Positions 10,999 to 20,946 of a DNA stretch of 64,000 bases are shown here, in pieces (within the stretch, counting starts at the first letter, position 1; the number at the start of each line of letters is the position of its first letter). The DNA comes from Bacteroides sp. (GTDB lineage: Bacteria > Bacteroidota > Bacteroidia > Bacteroidales > Bacteroidaceae). The stretch spans positions 62,001 through 126,000 of the forward strand of contig JALCME010000006.1 in the NCBI GenBank assembly GCA_022648295.1. The letters run 5' to 3'. A program made the position numbers and the translations under genes. Below the pieces are notes generated by a model. The model ran no database searches. It had not been told where the DNA came from and saw nothing but the letters and a program-made list of their open reading frames with translations.

Positions 10999-13188
10999 TT
11001 ACTTTCCCGCCAAACCATCTGCAAAACCTGCATACGTATGCTTGCGATTGTAGTTTAAATTCCAGAGGCCAATAGGTTGTCCTTTTCTCCATGAAGAATC
11101 CGTCGGACTATCTGTTGCTGCCCACTGTGTAATGCCGTAACGTTGCTCAACTGGTATGATCTCAAAATATTTTTCAATAATGAATTTATAAAACTCAGCC
11201 ATAGCTTTATGCTGCTCTTCCGTTACATTTTCAGTAAGCACACTATTGCCTCCATCATCAACCAAGCCCATATCCAACTCGGAAATCTTAACCAATTTTC
11301 CCGTCGCAGCCAGTAATTCAAACATTTCTACAATAGCGTTTTCCGTGCTTTGTTGAGTAGTAGGATTCATATAGTAAGAAACATGCATCTGCGTACCTAT
11401 ACCGTCAATCTTAGTCACACCGTCAGCTTCCCATTTTTCAATCCACTTAATCAAGCTTTTCAACTTTTTATTACCATCCCAATCAGACTCCAAATTATAG
11501 TCATTGATAAACAATTTTAATTCAGATGAATTGCCTCCATATTCAGCAAAGTACCTACGAGCCAACCTAACAGCGGTACGAACATAGTCTTCATCTCCTA
11601 AGTAATCTTGCCAGTAAAAGTTATTTTGCGCATCATTCTCAGAAACAGTACCCTGAGTCACGGATTGTAATTCATAATAACCGTCACCATTTACGTCTTT
11701 GCCAGAAATAGGCTCATTCACTACATCCCATGCCGTGACGTAACCGTTACAAGCCTCCATCATGCCGGAAATCCATTTATCCATTGCCCAGGTGAGAGTA
11801 TCTTCCTTCTCCTCAGGAGTCAGAGGTATACTATTACTTGATTTCTGCCAATAAATAGCAAGATCATCAATATAAATAGTTCCAACGTATTTGCCATAAT
11901 TAAAGAGGAAGCGAGTAGTAGCATCACCAGTACAATTTGTAGATACTGTGATTTCCTGCCACTCTGTTGTTACTGGTATGGAAGGAAAATCTCCACGTCC
12001 GGCATAACCCTCTGGCTTTTGAAATGACGCTCCAATAGAACCATTTACGTTACCTTTAATTTTCATTTTCAGGAAATAAGTGGTCCCTTCAGTCAATGCA
12101 CCTGAAAAATCGTAACCTGCCTGCGCTTCCCACGAATTAACCTCAGATGGATTTGTCATTTCAAATACCCCATTCACAACTTGGCGAGTAGAACCATTTC
12201 CCCATCCCATCATAGCAGTACCACTAGAGAAGTCATCTTGAACTACATATACATCAGTTAATACTGTTGCACTTTCCATTACCTTCTCTATATCGAAAGA
12301 GTAACCATGCCAACTGGGTTTACTCCAATAAGATAAATCATCTTCACCAAAAGAACCATTAGCAATCAAATTATTATCAGAGCCAGTAGCTGTCAATGTT
12401 ACATCATCAAAATATAAATCTCCTCCAAACAGTCCAAAAGAGAACACAAGTTTCTGTATAGGAATATTCGGTATAAATGTAATAGAAGACGTACTCCATT
12501 GCTCTCCTGCAGTAAAGCTAGATAAATACTGTACTTGGGAACCATCAGCGGTGTTAGGCCAAAAAGGTATCTCCGTAGCTGAAGAACCTTTAATTCGCAT
12601 ACTTATCGTATATTCCTGACCAATAGTCAATGGTTCCGACAACATATAAAATATCTGCCAATCCCAAACATTGGATTGCGGAGCAGAGGTTTTCATATGT
12701 AAAGCTGGATCTGCAGAATCAGGGTTTGGCTCAACAGTTTTGTCAGCAATCAAACCATTTAAATACTTATTATTCTGCTGTGAATGCCATGCTAGTGTAT
12801 GCCCATAAATAGTTAGTCCCGCTCCCTTGGCTGCATCAACAAACTTTGTCACTTGAGAAAAATCCATTGAACCATCATCAGCCACACACGAACTATACTT
12901 CATTGCATTTCCTGCTGTCATCTCATCAAAATTAGAATTTGCCAAGCTATATACTAACCCTTTTTCCAAAAAGTCACTTACAGAAACTCCCATTCCTAAC
13001 TTAAAGTTAGGATTTACATTACGATCCACATATGTTTTTAATGCATCATAAGTATTAAGATACTCGTACTGAGCCAGGTTTTGAGGCTTTTCAGTCACAT
13101 ATTTGGCAAACTTATCATCGGCACAAGCAGCTAATACGAGAATCGATAAAATTACCAATACAATCTTTCTATTGTTTTTCATATTCAT
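10999..13188 (-). CDS. xyn10C: Surface GH10 xylanase with CBM modules inserted in the catalytic barrel
   Basis: A 729-residue lipoprotein (lipobox VLAAC near residue 21; the ATG at 13182 is equally possible). The GH10 barrel is interrupted: its first part (about 45-150, GHTLAWHSQ) is followed by two tandem CBM4/9-like beta-sandwiches (about 165-485), then the barrel resumes with DVVNEPISG (acid/base Glu492) and KISELDMGL (nucleophile Glu637). Xylanases with carbohydrate-binding modules inserted in this loop are typical of the last gene of Bacteroidetes xus operons, where they are anchored on the cell surface and make the first cuts in xylan. The gene starts 13 bp after xusE and ends before a strong terminator. 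Confidence 0.93.
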   Translation of the reverse strand: MNMKNNRKIVLVILSILVLAACADDKFAKYVTEKPQNLAQYEYLNTYDALKTYVDRNVNPNFKLGMGVSVSDFLEKGLVYSLANSNFDEMTAGNAMKYSSCVADDGSMDFSQVTKFVDAAKGAGLTIYGHTLAWHSQQNNKYLNGLIADKTVEPNPDSADPALHMKTSAPQSNVWDWQIFYMLSEPLTIGQEYTISMRIKGSSATEIPFWPNTADGSQVQYLSSFTAGEQWSTSSITFIPNIPIQKLVFSFGLFGGDLYFDDVTLTATGSDNNLIANGSFGEDDLSYWSKPSWHGYSFDIEKVMESATVLTDVYVVQDDFSSGTAMMGWGNGSTRQVVNGVFEMTNPSEVNSWEAQAGYDFSGALTEGTTYFLKMKIKGNVNGSIGASFQKPEGYAGRGDFPSIPVTTEWQEITVSTNCTGDATTRFLFNYGKYVGTIYIDDLAIYWQKSSNSIPLTPEEKEDTLTWAMDKWISGMMEACNGYVTAWDVVNEPISGKDVNGDGYYELQSVTQGTVSENDAQNNFYWQDYLGDEDYVRTAVRLARRYFAEYGGNSSELKLFINDYNLESDWDGNKKLKSLIKWIEKWEADGVTKIDGIGTQMHVSYYMNPTTQQSTENAIVEMFELLAATGKLVKISELDMGLVDDGGNSVLTENVTEEQHKAMAEFYKFIIEKYFEIIPVEQRYGITQWAATDSPTDSSWRKGQPIGLWNLNYNRKHTYAGFADGLAGK

Positions 13189-13201
13189 TTCAGATTTAAT
13201 G

Positions 13202-14233
13202 TTATTCTTTATATGTCGGAATAAACTCTTCCAATGCAACTCCACGACGCTGCCAAACAAGAGTGTCTTTCGTTTCATACTGTTTCACACCGAAATCTAT
13301 CTTATATTCTAAGTAAAGGCCATCACGATCTTTATTGCCCCAAGCCTTTTTTTCTGATTTATCTACATACTTTCCACTACCATTTGCTATATAATCTGCT
13401 GTACCAGACGAGATCGTACATTCATCATTGTCATTGAATGTAAGAATTAGGTCACAAGTCAACGTTTCGCCACTTGCAAGACTTGTACTGACAGGGAAAA
13501 TAACAGAATTTAAGGAACGAGTTATAGTCCCACAAACCTCATCTTTTTCCACAGATTCTTTATGACGGGTATTTGTAGTAGTCAATCCATTCTCTGTAAT
13601 TTTATCAATGCCACGACGCAAATAGTAAGCATGATATTTATTAATATATTTCACACAATAAAGAACATAATCCATTGGCTTCACACTCCAATAGTCTGAA
13701 TTTGTCCTCTGGGGAGCATCTCCGTCAATCAGTGGAGTACCAGTTAAGATGCGATCAGCACCTGTCATATCTGTTATGATCAAAGGTATGACATACGTAT
13801 TCCGCAAAGCAGCCGGGTCAGCAAAAAAAGCATCAGAGAGCTGTACTTCAACGCCTCCTTGTACATCACCTCCATAAGAAATTTTATTCCCAGCCAACGA
13901 ATAATAGTCAGAAGGCATTGGCTGTACCGAAGTTCCATCTTCAAAGTAAAGGTGCTCACAAAGTGTATTGTCCACTTTGATGCCGACATTTACATTAGCC
14001 CCATTATATGAACCTCCCATTGTAGCATAAATCTTGCATTTATGCTGATTGTCAAGTGTCGTGTCATACTCATCTTCACCCAGTACAATAGTACGTACTG
14101 GATACTGATATGCAAAATAGACAGAAGTGCCACCTTCATAATCAGAGAATGATATATCTTGATTTTTACAGGAAGACATCAATAGAAGCACGACTCCTAC
14201 AGATAATATGAATAACAACTTAAATAATTTCAT
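13202..14233 (-). CDS. xusE: XusE-like surface glycan-binding lipoprotein (DUF1735/DUF4361)
   Basis: A 343-residue lipoprotein (VVLLLMSSC lipobox) with an N-terminal BT_3987-type DUF1735 domain (about 35-165; VYFAYQYPVRTIVLGEDE, ITDMTGADRIL) and a C-terminal DUF4361-like domain. Proteins of this type sit after the second SusD in xylan operons and are thought to be outer-surface xylan-binding proteins. Position and length fit xusE. It lies between xusD (30 bp upstream) and xyn10C. No catalytic motif is seen. Confidence 0.82.
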   Translation of the reverse strand: MKLFKLLFILSVGVVLLLMSSCKNQDISFSDYEGGTSVYFAYQYPVRTIVLGEDEYDTTLDNQHKCKIYATMGGSYNGANVNVGIKVDNTLCEHLYFEDGTSVQPMPSDYYSLAGNKISYGGDVQGGVEVQLSDAFFADPAALRNTYVIPLIITDMTGADRILTGTPLIDGDAPQRTNSDYWSVKPMDYVLYCVKYINKYHAYYLRRGIDKITENGLTTTNTRHKESVEKDEVCGTITRSLNSVIFPVSTSLASGETLTCDLILTFNDNDECTISSGTADYIANGSGKYVDKSEKKAWGNKDRDGLYLEYKIDFGVKQYETKDTLVWQRRGVALEEFIPTYKE

Positions 14234-14263
14234 ATTTTTTGTTTTTTACATTTTATAATAAGT

Positions 14264-16066
14264 TTACCAACCTTTATTCTGTTGCAGGTTACTCCATTTC
14301 AACATTTCGCTGTAAGGTATAGGACCGTAATACATATAATCTTTATAATTACGTACTTCTATACTAGACATTTCCGCATACTTCAATGTACCATCTGCGT
14401 TTTTACTAATTTGCATGCCACGAGCTGTTTCATTTAGTTTGCTCAAATCAACTTTCCACCGTCGCAAATCCCAAAAGCGAAAATTCTCGAAACAAAGTTC
14501 TAAACGGCGTTCGTTACGTATGAGTTCACGCATTTTAGCAACGTCACCCTTCACAGACTCCAGATAAGGATCACCATTATCCACACCAATCCCGGCACGC
14601 TGGCGTATAGCCTTAATAACATCATAAGCACTATAAGTGTGAGAGCCTTTGCCTGTAGGTCCCCAAGCCTCATTGGCAGACTCTGCATAATCTAAAAAAA
14701 TTTCCGTATAACGAATACGGGCAACATAATGTTTCTGTGTTGTTGAACTCTGCGGGTTAAGATTGACATCTGAACGTAACAATTTACGCATATAATACCC
14801 TGTACGAGTCGATTTACTACCTTCTTTATTAATCACATCACTGTTAGTACCATATGTTCCAGTAATTATTTCACTACTACTAGTCCCCATTTTACTTCCA
14901 TTCAACACAATATAGCTTCCTAATCTCGGATCACGTCCCGTATATGGATCATTAGCATTATACTCACTTGCACTTTCGGTAATAGGATATCCATTTGCCA
15001 TAGGGAAAGCATCAACTAAATTCTGTGTAGGATTAACTCGACCATTTCCATATATAGAAGGAGGATAATTATCTGATTCCCAGTCATTTGAATCACTCAT
15101 ATTTCCACGCCAAATAATTTCAGCAGGATTTTCTCCAGCAGTTAAGTTACCAATCTCAGTTGTATTAGTAAACCATTTCCAGCCGTCAGAGTCCATACCA
15201 GACACTCCACCTATACGATCAAGTACTATGGCTGCATCATCAGCAGCCTGTTCCCAAGTTACACCGGAAGCATCATTATAAGCTGGACTAGCGGCTAATA
15301 ACGCAACCTGTGCTCGAAGCGCTTCTGTCACACGTCCGTCAATTTTACCCTTCATATGATCGCCAAAAGCCCGATTATATCCTGCCATTGTAGCTCCCAA
15401 AGCTTGATATTTAGCAGGAATTTCCTCATCAGACGCTACATCACCGCAAGTATAAGGTAATAGCTCTAATGCTTTCTCAATATCATCCATAATTTGTTCT
15501 ACACATTTTTGATATGTATCACGCAGTTGATTGAAATCAGAAGTTGCATCTTCTGAGGTAAGATGAATTGGTACTCCTAATAATGTCCCATCAGCAGTCC
15601 GCCCACCATGAGCCCGCAACAAATAGTACATATGCAAAGCACGTAACGCATAACATTCTCCTTTAAAGTGATCATTGAACATTGTACGAAGAGGCTCTTC
15701 ACTTGCCCAAACAACTTTATCGCAACTCTCAAGAACTATGTTTATATACTGAATAGCATTATAACGCCCCTGCCACTGGGATAACGGATCGTTATCAGCC
15801 GTCCATGCACCAGTAGCCATCTTCAGATAGGAATTATCATTCTCATTTGTCACAGCATCATCCGTAGCCAAATCACTGCTTGGCATAGACTGATAGGGAA
15901 GTAAAATATATGCATTTGCTAAGAAACCTTGCGCATAACTTGGCTCTTCGTACATAGACTCAATATCACGAATGTTTTCAGGAGCTGGCTTAAACAAGTC
16001 ATCACAAGCTGTCAACAACGGGACAAAAACCAATAACTTGAATATTATCTTTTTCATATGTTTCAT
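14264..16066 (-). CDS. xusD: SusD-family xylan-binding lipoprotein, second pair
   Basis: A 600-residue SusD/RagB protein with lipobox LLTAC. The N-terminal SusD-like region carries TPR-type helices (AQGFLANAYILLPYQSMPSS; GECYALRALHMYYLLRAHGG), and the C-terminal RagB/SusD domain carries RNERRLELCFENFRFWDLRRW, a strong family signature (split here only by quotation). It should cap the XusC barrel and bind xylan fragments at the surface. It starts 16 bp after the xusC stop, in the same operon. Confidence 0.92.
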   Translation of the reverse strand: MKHMKKIIFKLLVFVPLLTACDDLFKPAPENIRDIESMYEEPSYAQGFLANAYILLPYQSMPSSDLATDDAVTNENDNSYLKMATGAWTADNDPLSQWQGRYNAIQYINIVLESCDKVVWASEEPLRTMFNDHFKGECYALRALHMYYLLRAHGGRTADGTLLGVPIHLTSEDATSDFNQLRDTYQKCVEQIMDDIEKALELLPYTCGDVASDEEIPAKYQALGATMAGYNRAFGDHMKGKIDGRVTEALRAQVALLAASPAYNDASGVTWEQAADDAAIVLDRIGGVSGMDSDGWKWFTNTTEIGNLTAGENPAEIIWRGNMSDSNDWESDNYPPSIYGNGRVNPTQNLVDAFPMANGYPITESASEYNANDPYTGRDPRLGSYIVLNGSKMGTSSSEIITGTYGTNSDVINKEGSKSTRTGYYMRKLLRSDVNLNPQSSTTQKHYVARIRYTEIFLDYAESANEAWGPTGKGSHTYSAYDVIKAIRQRAGIGVDNGDPYLESVKGDVAKMRELIRNERRLELCFENFRFWDLRRWKVDLSKLNETARGMQISKNADGTLKYAEMSSIEVRNYKDYMYYGPIPYSEMLKWSNLQQNKGW

Positions 16067-16082
16067 TTCTTTAATTACAGGT

Positions 16083-18932
16083 TTAGAAAGTTACTTTCAC
16101 ACCAAGATTATAAAAACGAGTTTGTGGGGCCGATCCGATACTCATTTCCAAAATTTCACGTTCTTTCGCTATTGTCAACAAATTAGATCCACTAGCATAA
16201 ATAGAAAGAGCATTTATAGGAGTCTTCTTAAGCATCTTAGCCGGGAAATCGTAAGTCAATTGCACTTTAGCTAAATTAAACTGATCGGTCGAATATATCC
16301 AGAAATCAGAATTTGTAAAGTTATTTACCCCACTTTCCGTAGTCAGTCGGGGATAAGTAGCCGTTGCAGCTGTTTCAGGTGTCCAACGCCTACGTACTTC
16401 TTTAGAATATTTATCTTCACCAGAAATCCACCAATAATTTGTATCATCAGCATCGTTTTTGATAGCTTTTGCCCCAAATCCGCCTGTACCCAAGACAAAA
16501 AGAGTAAACCCTTTATACTTTGCAGTTAGGCTTAAGCCTAATGTAAGTGGGCTGCCATACCATCCCCCACGTCCTAAATAGACCTGATCTTTAGAATCAA
16601 TAATATTATCACCATTTTGATCTTTATACTTCAAATCGCCCGGTTTGATGGTTCCTCCCAGTTTCTGTTCCGGAGAATTTGCCACGTCTTCATCGTCTGC
16701 AAAGAAGCCTAAACATTCATATCCCCATATACCATCAATGGCTTTCCCTTGACGATATTGATATGCATCTGCATATCCACTATCATCACGCTTAGTAGCT
16801 TTTGTTGTGTAATAAGTGCCACTGATACCAGCTGAAAAATCCACCTGACCGAAGTGCTTGTTATAGTTTAATGCAAAGTCGAAACCAACACGCTTATCAT
16901 TATCATAATTCAAATAAGGAAGAAATGTGGCATCTGGCCAATAAGTGAAAAAATAATTCGGGAACAAATTATTCGGAGTGATAATTTTTCCTTCAATAGA
17001 ATTGATAAAGAAGGAAGCATCAGCCGTCAACATTCTATTCCAAAGAGATGTTTTTACATTGGCAGAGAACTCTTTTCGCTTCAAAAAAGTCAAATTCAAA
17101 TTTTCACCTCTCTTAGAATTTGTAGCATGAATGGACTGACCATCATACCATCCCCACCATGAGCCATCAGACTGATTAAAAGCCCCTGCATACATATAAT
17201 AATCATCAATACCTAAATCTGTATATAAGACACTTCCACTAACACTTAACATCAATTCATCGAAAGCAGAGCCTTTCATGAAATTCTCCTTTGCCAGATT
17301 CCAGCCTAAACTAACAGAAGGGGAGAATGCCTGGCGATGCCCTTCCGCCAACTTAGCTGAATGGATAGCCGAGCCACTGAAATCAACATAATATTTCCGG
17401 GCATAATTATAAGAAGCTTGCAAGCCCAAATTTACATTACTTGTGCGATGATACTCGCCCGATTTAGTTTGTTGGTATCCATTAGCCACAAAAATAGCAC
17501 TCACATTATGATTTTTATTAAATGTACGATTATAGTCAAAGTGTGCGTTGAATGCCATAGTTTGGTTACTAGCACTTCCCGAAATATTCTGCACACCGGA
17601 TTTTTTGTCATTAGTATCACTTTTTTTCAAAGCAACAATGACATCCTGCCCATTATAATTTGACCAGGTAGGAATGTAAGTGGCATATTCGTTATCATAA
17701 GAAGTATTATAAGAAGTAGCATAATCCACAGCAAATTGTGTATGGAAAGAGAGTCCTTTCAGCATCTTATTTAAGTCAATATTAATCCCAGCATCAAATT
17801 GAAACTGACGACTAGTATACTTGGTTTTTCCTGCAGCATAATAATCGGCAAATACATTCGTTAAATCCTCTTGCGTGCCTGCGAAGAAATACTTACCGTC
17901 AATAATATTATTGGAGTTAGCTACCAAGTCCAAAGCAGCTGTAGCATTAGGATCAATAGAACTTAAGGGAATTAATGGAGAAACTCGATTCGGACGAAAA
18001 GTAGAAGCCAACTTCCAATAATCATCACCAGCCGAAGCCTTTGAATTATAAAATGAAACATTGCCATCAACATAGGCTGTAATAAAATCATTCAATTTTA
18101 AATCGACATTGCCGCGCACATTGAAACGATCTGAGCGAGTTTTCTTCGCTTCGCCAAAATTCAATGGGCTACCAACATTGTAATAACTAACATTGGTATA
18201 AAAACGAGCACGGTCGCTCCCCCCAGAAATCTCAGCTGTTATATCCGAGCGATTATACATTTTCTTTATATAATCAGAAGAATAGAAATCCACATTTGGA
18301 TAACGGTAAGGAGCTACTCCCGAACCGGAATTATAAATACTTTCAGCACTATATTTCGAACCTAATCCGTCATTAGTAAGTGCTTCGTTGTAAAGTGTCA
18401 TGTACTCAGAAGAACTAAGATATTCCGGATAGGCCTTTACTACATTCCAGCCAGTATTAGCACGTACATCTACCGTCAATGGGGATATCTTGCCACGCTT
18501 GGTTGTCACTAAAATAGCTCCCTTAGCCGCACGACTACCATAAAGTACCACTGCTTGTGCACCTTTAAGAAAAGTGATAGTTTCGATTTCATCCGGCTTT
18601 ACATTATTTAATTCACGAGGCACACCATCCACCAAAGCCAAATATTCATCCATAGCCCAAAGTGAATTACCATTCCATCCTCCAATGTACCCTTGCATAT
18701 TGTCTATACTATAAGTATTATAATTTTTTTGAGTTAATGCTTCTACATTAACGACTGACACTCCACCTAGAATATTACTCTTCAATACCTTACGAAAAGC
18801 GACTTGCACTTGTTTCTCGCCAATGGTCAATGAGTCTATTTTCTGTTCGCCCAAATCTTGTGCCACTACCGGCATCAATGTCGAAGCAGCAACAACGACA
18901 AACAGTAAGAATCTTTTTTGTATATGTTTCAT
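16083..18932 (-). CDS. xusC: SusC-family TonB-dependent transporter, second pair (short form)
   Basis: A 949-residue outer-membrane TonB-dependent receptor. After the signal peptide (to about residue 24) it goes almost directly into the plug domain (VVNVEALTQKNYNTYSIDN; ALVDGVPRELNNVKPDEIE; VLYGSRAAKGAILVTTKRG), then the 22-strand barrel ending in YNLGVKVTF. It lacks the N-terminal carboxypeptidase-regulatory-like domain found in XusA and in the starch SusC. This is the normal shape for the second transporter of xus operons. It should import xylo-oligosaccharides with XusD, which follows 16 bp downstream. Confidence 0.93.
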   Translation of the reverse strand: MKHIQKRFLLFVVVAASTLMPVVAQDLGEQKIDSLTIGEKQVQVAFRKVLKSNILGGVSVVNVEALTQKNYNTYSIDNMQGYIGGWNGNSLWAMDEYLALVDGVPRELNNVKPDEIETITFLKGAQAVVLYGSRAAKGAILVTTKRGKISPLTVDVRANTGWNVVKAYPEYLSSSEYMTLYNEALTNDGLGSKYSAESIYNSGSGVAPYRYPNVDFYSSDYIKKMYNRSDITAEISGGSDRARFYTNVSYYNVGSPLNFGEAKKTRSDRFNVRGNVDLKLNDFITAYVDGNVSFYNSKASAGDDYWKLASTFRPNRVSPLIPLSSIDPNATAALDLVANSNNIIDGKYFFAGTQEDLTNVFADYYAAGKTKYTSRQFQFDAGINIDLNKMLKGLSFHTQFAVDYATSYNTSYDNEYATYIPTWSNYNGQDVIVALKKSDTNDKKSGVQNISGSASNQTMAFNAHFDYNRTFNKNHNVSAIFVANGYQQTKSGEYHRTSNVNLGLQASYNYARKYYVDFSGSAIHSAKLAEGHRQAFSPSVSLGWNLAKENFMKGSAFDELMLSVSGSVLYTDLGIDDYYMYAGAFNQSDGSWWGWYDGQSIHATNSKRGENLNLTFLKRKEFSANVKTSLWNRMLTADASFFINSIEGKIITPNNLFPNYFFTYWPDATFLPYLNYDNDKRVGFDFALNYNKHFGQVDFSAGISGTYYTTKATKRDDSGYADAYQYRQGKAIDGIWGYECLGFFADDEDVANSPEQKLGGTIKPGDLKYKDQNGDNIIDSKDQVYLGRGGWYGSPLTLGLSLTAKYKGFTLFVLGTGGFGAKAIKNDADDTNYWWISGEDKYSKEVRRRWTPETAATATYPRLTTESGVNNFTNSDFWIYSTDQFNLAKVQLTYDFPAKMLKKTPINALSIYASGSNLLTIAKEREILEMSIGSAPQTRFYNLGVKVTF

Positions 18933-18962
18933 TGTACAATCATTTTTTAATTAGATTTTAGA

Positions 18963-20936
18963 TTACCATCCAGGATTTTGTGCAAATTCCGGATACAAAT
19001 ATACATCGCTGTCAAGTAGCGGAAACCAATAATGCTTCGTGCCAAATACTCTCTTTAAAATGACCTCTTCTCTCCAACCAGCTACGCGTGCATTTCTAGG
19101 GTCATTATTTTTATTCTTAAAGAAACTATCGTCTTCCAAGCGAGTAAATTCTTGAGAAGTCTTGGTATTGTACGGATATTCCGTTAAAAGTAGCCAACGC
19201 TGCAAGTCGTTAAAGCGAAATCCTTCAAAAGCAAGTTCCACAGCACGTTCACGACGAACCTCATCCATGAATTTTTGCTTATCACCAGTATAAGAAACTG
19301 CTACATGCCCTGCTCCACAACGATCACGAAGCGTATTGATAGCCTCTTCCGCTGTTTTTCCAAAATTAGAAGATTTATAAGCTGCTCCGCTGATAGCTGC
19401 TCCAGCCTCAGCATACATCAAATAAATATCAGCTAAACGCATATATGGCAAATAAGTATGAAGATTACCTGACCAAATATAGGCCAAGTCATATTTATTA
19501 GCTGTATGTGGCGTCAGCTTTTGAGTAAAATACCCTGTACGGCTGGCCTGTGAAATGCTTCTCATTTGCCCTCCCGTATAAAGCGTACAGTATTGCAAAG
19601 GAGCATCTACACTCGCCGCATCAATAGTAGTATTTACATACTTAAAACCATCAAATACAATATCATGATAAAAACGTGGGTCACGATCCTTAAATGGCTG
19701 ACTTGGGTCAAAGCCCGAATTAGGATCATTTAATGGTAATCCATTTGCCATTCCATAGTAATTGACATAATTAGCAGTTGGTTGATGTATTATAACGTCA
19801 TGTTCTACCAAGCTATTAATTTTGGGTCCCCATAATTTAGTGAAATTCCAGTTACTACCATTAAAATCTTCAGCAGGACCACGAAAAATAGCTTCACATG
19901 TACCCGGAACTTTCCATCCTTGTTGATAGGTATAGAAAATATCTGAATAGCAAGTTGAAGCAGAAGAGGATTTCACATGATTATAAATATCATCATATTT
20001 AAACTCAGCCAATGCATACTGCGTCTGTCCGCTTTCCACCAGAGCAAGTAACTCACCAAAAGCTTCAGCAGCCTTTTTAGCATAATCTGTATTATAATTA
20101 TAGGTTTGACTACCTCCCAGCTGTGCACCATGCTCCATTAATGGACTGGCTGCCCACAAATAAACCTTGCCCAGATAGCCTAATGCCATAACCTTATTGA
20201 GGCGCATGTCATTCTTACCCAGCGTATTCTTTCCAATAGTTGTTTCGTCCCAATTGATAGGCAACAAATCAGCAGCCTTACGAAAATCTGCAGCACAACG
20301 ATCTGCACACTCTTGGAAAGAAAGACGAGGTAACGTCAATGACCCTGTAGAAGATAGAACTTCGTCTACATAAGGTAAACCACCAAAAAATTCCATTAAT
20401 TCTTCATGCCACCATGCACGAAAGAAATAGAGCTGACCTTCAATTATATCCCGTTCTTCCTGAGTAGCTTCTGTCAATTTATCCAAATTGGCAAGACCTA
20501 AATTGGCTTTACGAATACAATACCAAGCATGCGGCCACAAGGAATGTTTAAATTTTGCATTACCATCGTCACTCGGATGATAGGTTGCTGTAGGATCACT
20601 CCCCGAACGATACAACCAGCATTGTCCATTAGTAGACCAACTTCTGAAATTACCTAAATCAATCTGATGAGTCAAGTGACCATCTCCCAGACCTGTGTTC
20701 ATAATTTCATCATCTCCCCAATTGAAAGTTGTGCTATAATTATTTTTCTCTTTATCGGGAATACAATTATAGATTTCCTCTATAAATCCCTGAAAATTAG
20801 TAAAGTTCTTGAAAGCTTCTTCTTCCGATACAGTAGAATCTGCTTCTTTGTCTAAATAATCGGTACATGAGATAGAACTTAATGACAAACATATTGAAAC
20901 AGTACCGTATATAAGAATTTTATATATTTCTTTCAT
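18963..20936 (-). CDS. xusB: SusD-family xylan-binding lipoprotein, first pair
   Basis: The start is placed at 20936 (MKEIYKILIYG), which gives a proper SPII signal (LSLSSISC); a longer frame would overlap xusA. The 657-residue protein has SusD N-terminal helices (NFQGFIEEIYNCIPDKEKNN; LYFFRAWWHEELMEFFGG) and the C-terminal signature VRRERAVELAFEGFRFNDLQ followed by RW. It pairs with XusA as the lid of the transporter. The stop of xusA lies 10 bp upstream of the start, so translation is probably coupled. If the xusA frameshift is real, this lipoprotein lacks its own transporter but may still bind glycan. Confidence 0.92.
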   Translation of the reverse strand: MKEIYKILIYGTVSICLSLSSISCTDYLDKEADSTVSEEEAFKNFTNFQGFIEEIYNCIPDKEKNNYSTTFNWGDDEIMNTGLGDGHLTHQIDLGNFRSWSTNGQCWLYRSGSDPTATYHPSDDGNAKFKHSLWPHAWYCIRKANLGLANLDKLTEATQEERDIIEGQLYFFRAWWHEELMEFFGGLPYVDEVLSSTGSLTLPRLSFQECADRCAADFRKAADLLPINWDETTIGKNTLGKNDMRLNKVMALGYLGKVYLWAASPLMEHGAQLGGSQTYNYNTDYAKKAAEAFGELLALVESGQTQYALAEFKYDDIYNHVKSSSASTCYSDIFYTYQQGWKVPGTCEAIFRGPAEDFNGSNWNFTKLWGPKINSLVEHDVIIHQPTANYVNYYGMANGLPLNDPNSGFDPSQPFKDRDPRFYHDIVFDGFKYVNTTIDAASVDAPLQYCTLYTGGQMRSISQASRTGYFTQKLTPHTANKYDLAYIWSGNLHTYLPYMRLADIYLMYAEAGAAISGAAYKSSNFGKTAEEAINTLRDRCGAGHVAVSYTGDKQKFMDEVRRERAVELAFEGFRFNDLQRWLLLTEYPYNTKTSQEFTRLEDDSFFKNKNNDPRNARVAGWREEVILKRVFGTKHYWFPLLDSDVYLYPEFAQNPGW

Positions 20937-20946
20937 CGTTATTCTG

